Shown here: piece after piece, positions 23,585 to 27,013 of the stretch
Position numbering within the stretch: position 1 is the stretch's first letter
Layout of the letters: each line of letters starts with the position of its first letter
Source of the DNA: Ferroglobus sp964463865
GTDB lineage: Archaea; Halobacteriota; Archaeoglobi; Archaeoglobales; Archaeoglobaceae
Length of the DNA: 27,013 nt
Direction: 5' to 3'
Assembly: GCA_964463865.1 (NCBI GenBank)
Contig: CAYXDX010000016.1
Location: forward strand, 1-27,013
Translations under genes and position numbers: made by a program
The notes under the pieces: model-generated
The model's input: only the letters and a program-made list of their open reading frames with translations
Database searches by the model: none
Told to the model about the DNA's origin: nothing

Positions 23585-24448
23585 ATGATGGAAACATTAA
23601 TAGGCCTCCTCGTCAGCGGCATTTTAATAGGAGGCCTATATGCTCTTGCCGCATTAGGTTTAACGATAGTTCTTGGAGTTATGAGGATAATAAACGTCTC
23701 TCACGGAGCTTTTTACATGCTTGGAGCATACTTCACATACCTGTTTGCAGTAATGTTAGGACTTAACTATATAGTTTCATTTTTTGCAACGTTGATCGTC
23801 GTTTTTTTGCTTGGCATAGCTTTCGAGAGGGCGCTGATTCGTCCAATTAGAGGAGAGGAGCTAAACGTCTTAATACTCACGTTTGCCGCCGCGTTCGTCA
23901 TAGAAGAAGTTATCAGACTCGTTTTCACGGCAAGATATCGCAACATTCCACCATATCTGAGCGGATCCGTCGAGATTTTCGGGGCGTCGGTAGATGTTCA
24001 GAGAGTGTTCTCGTTCGTCGTAGCTTTGACGATCGTCGTCGCTCTCCTGACAGTCATCAAGTACACGAAAATAGGTAAAGCCATGAGAATGGTCGCAGAA
24101 GACGAAGAAATGGCGAGTATGCTCGGTATCGACGTGGAAAAAGTTCACATGATTACGTTCGGCTTCGGATCGCTACTCGCCGCAGCAGCTGCGTCGCTGC
24201 TCAGCCCGATATATCTGATATACCCAGCGATGGGGTGGGATCCTCTACTGAAAGCGTTCGCTATTGTCATCTTCGGAGGTATGGGTAGTATAAGTGGAAC
24301 GATAGTCACGGGGATACTCTTCGGAGTTATAGAAGTGCTAACGGGCTACTACATCTCACCCACTTGGAAAACCGTGTTACCGTTCGCTTTACTGATAGTC
24401 ATCATAACTCTGAAGCCGACTGGACTGTTTGGCGAGGAGGTGGAATGA
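23585..24448 (+). CDS. livH: HAAT ABC transporter permease, LivH type (second system)
   Basis: This 287-residue membrane protein has about eight hydrophobic segments. The LivH landmarks are VSHGAFYMLGAYFTYLF early, the coupling loop VAEDEEMASMLGIDVEKVH near residue 190, and LKPTGLFGEEVE at the end. It starts with two adjacent ATGs (23585, 23588) and no ribosome binding site; the TATA-like element about 25-30 bases upstream suggests a leaderless message. A perfect 11-bp inverted repeat lies within codons 6-19. Unlike the first system, no binding-protein gene precedes it. Confidence 0.92.
   Translation: MMETLIGLLVSGILIGGLYALAALGLTIVLGVMRIINVSHGAFYMLGAYFTYLFAVMLGLNYIVSFFATLIVVFLLGIAFERALIRPIRGEELNVLILTFAAAFVIEEVIRLVFTARYRNIPPYLSGSVEIFGASVDVQRVFSFVVALTIVVALLTVIKYTKIGKAMRMVAEDEEMASMLGIDVEKVHMITFGFGSLLAAAAASLLSPIYLIYPAMGWDPLLKAFAIVIFGGMGSISGTIVTGILFGVIEVLTGYYISPTWKTVLPFALLIVIITLKPTGLFGEEVE
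23600..23639. repeat. 11-bp inverted repeat at the 5' end of livH (second system)
   Basis: ATAGGCCTCCT (23600-23610) and AGGAGGCCTAT (23629-23639) pair perfectly across an 18-base loop, starting about 15 bases into the coding sequence. The right arm contains a consensus AGGAGG followed by an out-of-frame ATG at 23640. It may be coincidence, since both arms encode Ile-Gly-Leu/Gly-rich membrane residues. Confidence 0.5.
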
Positions 24449-24449
24449 C

Positions 24450-25397
24450 GTGAAGCTCATCAACAAATACAGAGCTGCCCTGATCTTCTACCTGATTTTC
24501 GCAGCCGTATTGCCGTTCATCGTTCAGAGGATATACATCCTCCACATACTGATACTCGCTCACATCTTTGCCATCTACGCGGCGAGCTGGGACATCTTAA
24601 GCGGATATACCGGCCAGCTAAACTTGGGCCACGCAATGTTTTTCGGTCTCAGTGCTTACGTTGTGGCAATCACGAACAAAATGCTCGGCTACAACATTCT
24701 CCTATCAATACTGCTCGGAGTTCTTTCAGCGTTTGCGTTAAGCCTGCTCGTAGGACTGCCGTGCCTGAGGCTTCGAGGACCGTATCTCGCTATCACCACC
24801 TTCGCTTTTTCATGGGTGCTATACCTTCTCATGAGCAGTGCACTGATAAACATAAGCGGGGGTGAGGAAGGAATACGAGGCGTTAAACACATACTGGTCG
24901 GCACGATTCCAAACTACTACGCATCCCTACTCCTGATGATCGTCTCCATAACGGCTCTATACAAAATCGCCACTTCGGAAACTGGTCTAATATTGAAAGC
25001 GATCAAAGAGGACGAGGATGCCGCTCTCGCCTGCGGCGTCGACACGACGAAATATAAGCTCCTCGCTTTCATTCTCAGTGGAGTGTTCTCTGGGATCGCC
25101 GGAGCTTATTACGCGCAGTATCTGGGCATAGTAACCGTCGATACAGTATCGCTTCACCTCTCCGCATCGGCTATAGCGTTTTCGCTGATCGGAGGAATAG
25201 GAACGATAATCGGCCCGGCGTTAGGAGCTTACATGCTGACGCTCGTGTTCGAGAGCTTATCGTGGCTGGCAGACTACAAGACTTTGATATCTAACTTGAT
25301 CATCGTTGTTTTCGTTCTCTTCTTGCCAAGAGGCATAATCGACATAATAAGAGGTGGTTCAAGTGTGGGCGGACTATCTGAGAGTGGAGAATCTTAG
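24450..25397 (+). CDS. livM: HAAT ABC transporter permease, LivM type (second system)
   Basis: From GTG 24450 this is 315 residues with nine to ten membrane segments. It has the LivM hallmark YTGQLNLGHAMFFGLSAYV, the substrate-path phrase LRLRGPYLAITTFAF, and the coupling loop IKEDEDAALACGVDTTKYK. The frame extends back to TTG 24429, but that region contains the ribosome binding site GGAGGTGG (24436-24443), placed six bases before the GTG, so the shorter start is right. The upstream livH stop (24446-24448) is one base before this start, implying coupled translation. Confidence 0.92.
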   Translation: MKLINKYRAALIFYLIFAAVLPFIVQRIYILHILILAHIFAIYAASWDILSGYTGQLNLGHAMFFGLSAYVVAITNKMLGYNILLSILLGVLSAFALSLLVGLPCLRLRGPYLAITTFAFSWVLYLLMSSALINISGGEEGIRGVKHILVGTIPNYYASLLLMIVSITALYKIATSETGLILKAIKEDEDAALACGVDTTKYKLLAFILSGVFSGIAGAYYAQYLGIVTVDTVSLHLSASAIAFSLIGGIGTIIGPALGAYMLTLVFESLSWLADYKTLISNLIIVVFVLFLPRGIIDIIRGGSSVGGLSESGES

Positions 25398-26112
25398 CAA
25401 GCACTTCAAAGGCGTAGTTGCCGTAGACGGCGTATCGTTTTCTGTTAAAAAAGGCGAACTGCTGGGGATAATAGGACCAAACGGAGCCGGGAAAACTACG
25501 CTTTTTAACCTCATAACCGGATTTTTAAAGCCGAGTAAAGGCAGAATTTACTTCAAGGACAAAGACATAACGAAGTTGAAGCCCCACGAAAGGGTAAAAC
25601 TCGGAATTGCGAGAACTTTTCAACTGATTAGGCCTTTCAAGAATTTTACCGTATTGGAGAACGTTATCGTAGCCGCGCTAATCTCCAAAAAGCATGGAAA
25701 ATTGGATACTAACGAAGTGGACTTCGCCTGCGAAGTTCTCGAGTTGGTCGGTCTCGAAGACAAGAAAGACGTCAAAGCGGGAAACCTACCGCACGGAGAG
25801 ATGAGAAGGCTGGAAATTGCAAGAGCGCTCGCGACGAAACCCGAACTGCTGCTACTCGACGAACCCTTTTCCGGGCTTTCTGGTGAGGAGATTGCTTCTC
25901 TCCAAAACGTCATCAGCGATCTGCACGCACAGGGCTTGACGATAATACTCATCGAACACGTCCTGAAAGCCTGCATGTCTCTTTCGGAGCGAATAGTAGT
26001 TCTTAACTACGGGAAAATAATCGCCGAAGGATCTCCGGAGGAGATTTGCGCCGATCAGCGCGTGATTGAGGCGTATTTAGGTAAAAGAGGTGTCGAGTTT
26101 GCTACTGGTTAA
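25363..26112 (+). CDS. livG: HAAT ABC transporter ATP-binding protein, LivG type (second system)
   Basis: From GTG 25363 this is 249 residues. Walker A is GPNGAGKT, the Q-loop is in ARTFQLIRPF, the signature is LPHGEMRRLEIARALA, and Walker B reads LLLLDEPFSGL. The switch histidine is in LIEHVLKA, and VIEAYLGKRG is the typical LivG end. This signature is the standard LivG variant and differs from the LTPLEKR form in the first system. The start at 25363 follows GAGGTGG (25351-25357) by five bases; GTG 25354 within that motif is less likely. The gene begins 35 bases inside livM. Confidence 0.92.
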   Translation: MWADYLRVENLSKHFKGVVAVDGVSFSVKKGELLGIIGPNGAGKTTLFNLITGFLKPSKGRIYFKDKDITKLKPHERVKLGIARTFQLIRPFKNFTVLENVIVAALISKKHGKLDTNEVDFACEVLELVGLEDKKDVKAGNLPHGEMRRLEIARALATKPELLLLDEPFSGLSGEEIASLQNVISDLHAQGLTIILIEHVLKACMSLSERIVVLNYGKIIAEGSPEEICADQRVIEAYLGKRGVEFATG

Positions 26113-26806
26113 AAATGTGAGCGTTCACTACGGAAAAGCGTTAGCCTTAGACAGCATATCGCTGGAAGTAAGCTCCGGAGAGTTCGTCGCAGTCATAGGA
26201 CCGAACGGTGCTGGGAAAACTACGCTGATGAAGACGATCTCGTCCGTGATAAAGCCGAGCTCCGGAGAGGTTATTTTCGAGGGTAAGAGGATCAGCGACT
26301 TACCCCCTCACGAGGTTGCTAAACTCGGAATAGCACACTGTCCGGAGAGAAGGAGGCTCGCGACCAGAATGACCGTTCTCGAAAACCTTGAACTTGGCGC
26401 CTACCTCAGAAAAGACAAAGAAGAAGTTAAAAAAGACTTAAAGATGATTTACGAGTTTTTCCCGATCCTAAAAGAAAGGAAAAACCAGAAAGCCGGCACT
26501 TTAAGTGGAGGAGAACAGCAGATGCTTGCGATTGCCAGAGCATTAATGGCGAGACCGAAACTCCTGTTACTCGACGAGCCATCAGTTGGTCTGGCACCCA
26601 TAATGAAAGAGAGGATATTCGAGGCGATAGAGCAGATAAAAAAGGAGGTGAACGTGACTATTCTGATTGCTGAACAGGACGCAAGCTTAACGCTTCCAAT
26701 CGCCGACAGAGCTTACGTCTTGGAAACCGGAAAAATCAGGCTCGAAGGTGCGGCAAGAGATTTACTCAATAACGAATACGTAAAATCTTCGTATTTGGGC
26801 ATCTGA
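26099..26806 (+). CDS. livF: HAAT ABC transporter ATP-binding protein, LivF type (second system)
   Basis: From TTG 26099 this is 235 residues beginning MLLVKNVSVHYG. It has Walker A GPNGAGKT, the signature LSGGEQQMLAIARALM, Walker B LLLLDEPSVGLAP and the switch histidine replaced by Gln in LIAEQDAS, as in the LivF of the first system (LLVEQNVY). AGAGGTG at 26086-26092 lies six bases before the TTG. GTG 26090 is possible but overlaps that motif. The gene overlaps livG by 14 bases. It ends the operon, with AT-rich sequence (26813-26835) between it and a convergent gene. Confidence 0.9.
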   Translation: MLLVKNVSVHYGKALALDSISLEVSSGEFVAVIGPNGAGKTTLMKTISSVIKPSSGEVIFEGKRISDLPPHEVAKLGIAHCPERRRLATRMTVLENLELGAYLRKDKEEVKKDLKMIYEFFPILKERKNQKAGTLSGGEQQMLAIARALMARPKLLLLDEPSVGLAPIMKERIFEAIEQIKKEVNVTILIAEQDASLTLPIADRAYVLETGKIRLEGAARDLLNNEYVKSSYLGI

Positions 26807-26831
26807 CCCGTTAAAATTATAAAAATTTTGA

Positions 26832-27013
26832 TTAAATTCTCCACCACGGCGCCTTTATCAGTTCTCCCGTCTTAACGTTGTTCGGCCACAGAATTGTCGC
26901 TTCTCCGTTGAACCACTCCCCTATAACGCCCGTTAGCAAACCTTCGCCCCACTTCGCCTGATGACCTTCGTCGAACTCGTAGTGTCCAGCGACTCCTTCG
27001 AATTTGTTGTTCT
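26832..27013 (-). CDS. livK: Partial gene: C-terminal end of a HAAT substrate-binding protein
   Basis: The minus strand carries the last 59 codons of a gene cut by the window edge, ending at TAA 26832-26834. The sequence includes FEGVAGHYEFDEGHQAKWG, then TGVIGEWFNGEATILWPNN and VKTGELIKAPWWRI. The order (hydrophobic core strand, W-x-NG turn, I-L-WP, then GEL...PWW) corresponds to the end of Leu/Ile/Val-binding proteins and resembles the IQWQGGKKVIVWPPEA end of the first livK in this window. It is convergent with livF, separated by 25 bases, so the binding protein of the second system is probably transcribed separately and on the opposite strand. Confidence 0.75.
   Translation of the reverse strand, partial: NNKFEGVAGHYEFDEGHQAKWGEGLLTGVIGEWFNGEATILWPNNVKTGELIKAPWWRI

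Noticed and set aside
1..27013. CRISPR arrays, rRNA genes or insertion sequences
   Set aside because: No regularly spaced direct repeats, rRNA signatures or transposase frames were seen on reading both strands.

Overview
The window looks like chromosomal DNA of a hyperthermophilic euryarchaeon, most likely of the order Archaeoglobales (Archaeoglobus, Ferroglobus or Geoglobus). The grounds are lysine- and glutamate-rich proteins, many GTG and TTG starts, archaeal TATA boxes about 25 bases before first genes, a tRNA without encoded CCA, and archaeal forms of glutamate synthase, KEOPS Pcc1, RibL and JAMM proteins. Genus and species cannot be settled from the sequence alone.

Layout. 71-4715: a complete branched-chain-amino-acid-type (HAAT) ABC transporter, livKHMGF. 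4752-6268: a DHH phosphoesterase overlapping KEOPS pcc1, with convergent FAD synthase ribL overlapping the end of pcc1. 6732-9831 (minus): a leftward run of hisC, a JAMM metalloprotease and a fatty-acid-type acyl-CoA ligase. 9895-14913 (plus): a nitrogen-assimilation block with glutamate synthase split into three genes, glutamine synthetase and a small helical protein of unknown function. 14947-19678: a DUF362 protein, then a sugar cluster with a GH130 protein and phosphomannose isomerase on the minus strand and a phosphoribulokinase and glycosyltransferase on the plus strand. 19725-19797: tRNA-Val(CAC).

19743-21000 is an accessory patch. A short reading frame runs antisense into the 3' half of the tRNA, as expected for the N-terminal piece of a partitioned SSV-type integrase. 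It is followed by gene scraps and a RelBE-like toxin-antitoxin pair. 21017-23479 holds a membrane protein and a second acyl-CoA ligase. From 23585 to the end is a second HAAT transporter (livHMGF); its probable binding-protein gene is cut by the window edge and lies on the opposite strand.

How the genes work together. Glutamine synthetase and ferredoxin-domain glutamate synthase would form the ammonium assimilation cycle. The second transporter diverges from an acyl-CoA ligase across a promoter region carrying a 17-bp perfect inverted repeat, which suggests co-regulated uptake and CoA activation of an organic acid. Phosphoribulokinase would feed a RuBisCO-dependent (reductive hexulose-phosphate type) pathway if the genome also encodes RuBisCO. 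The most novel-looking spots are the tRNA-overlapping integrase scrap with its neighbours, the palindromic operator candidate at 23501-23579, the small gene behind glnA, and the mannose/PRK cluster.
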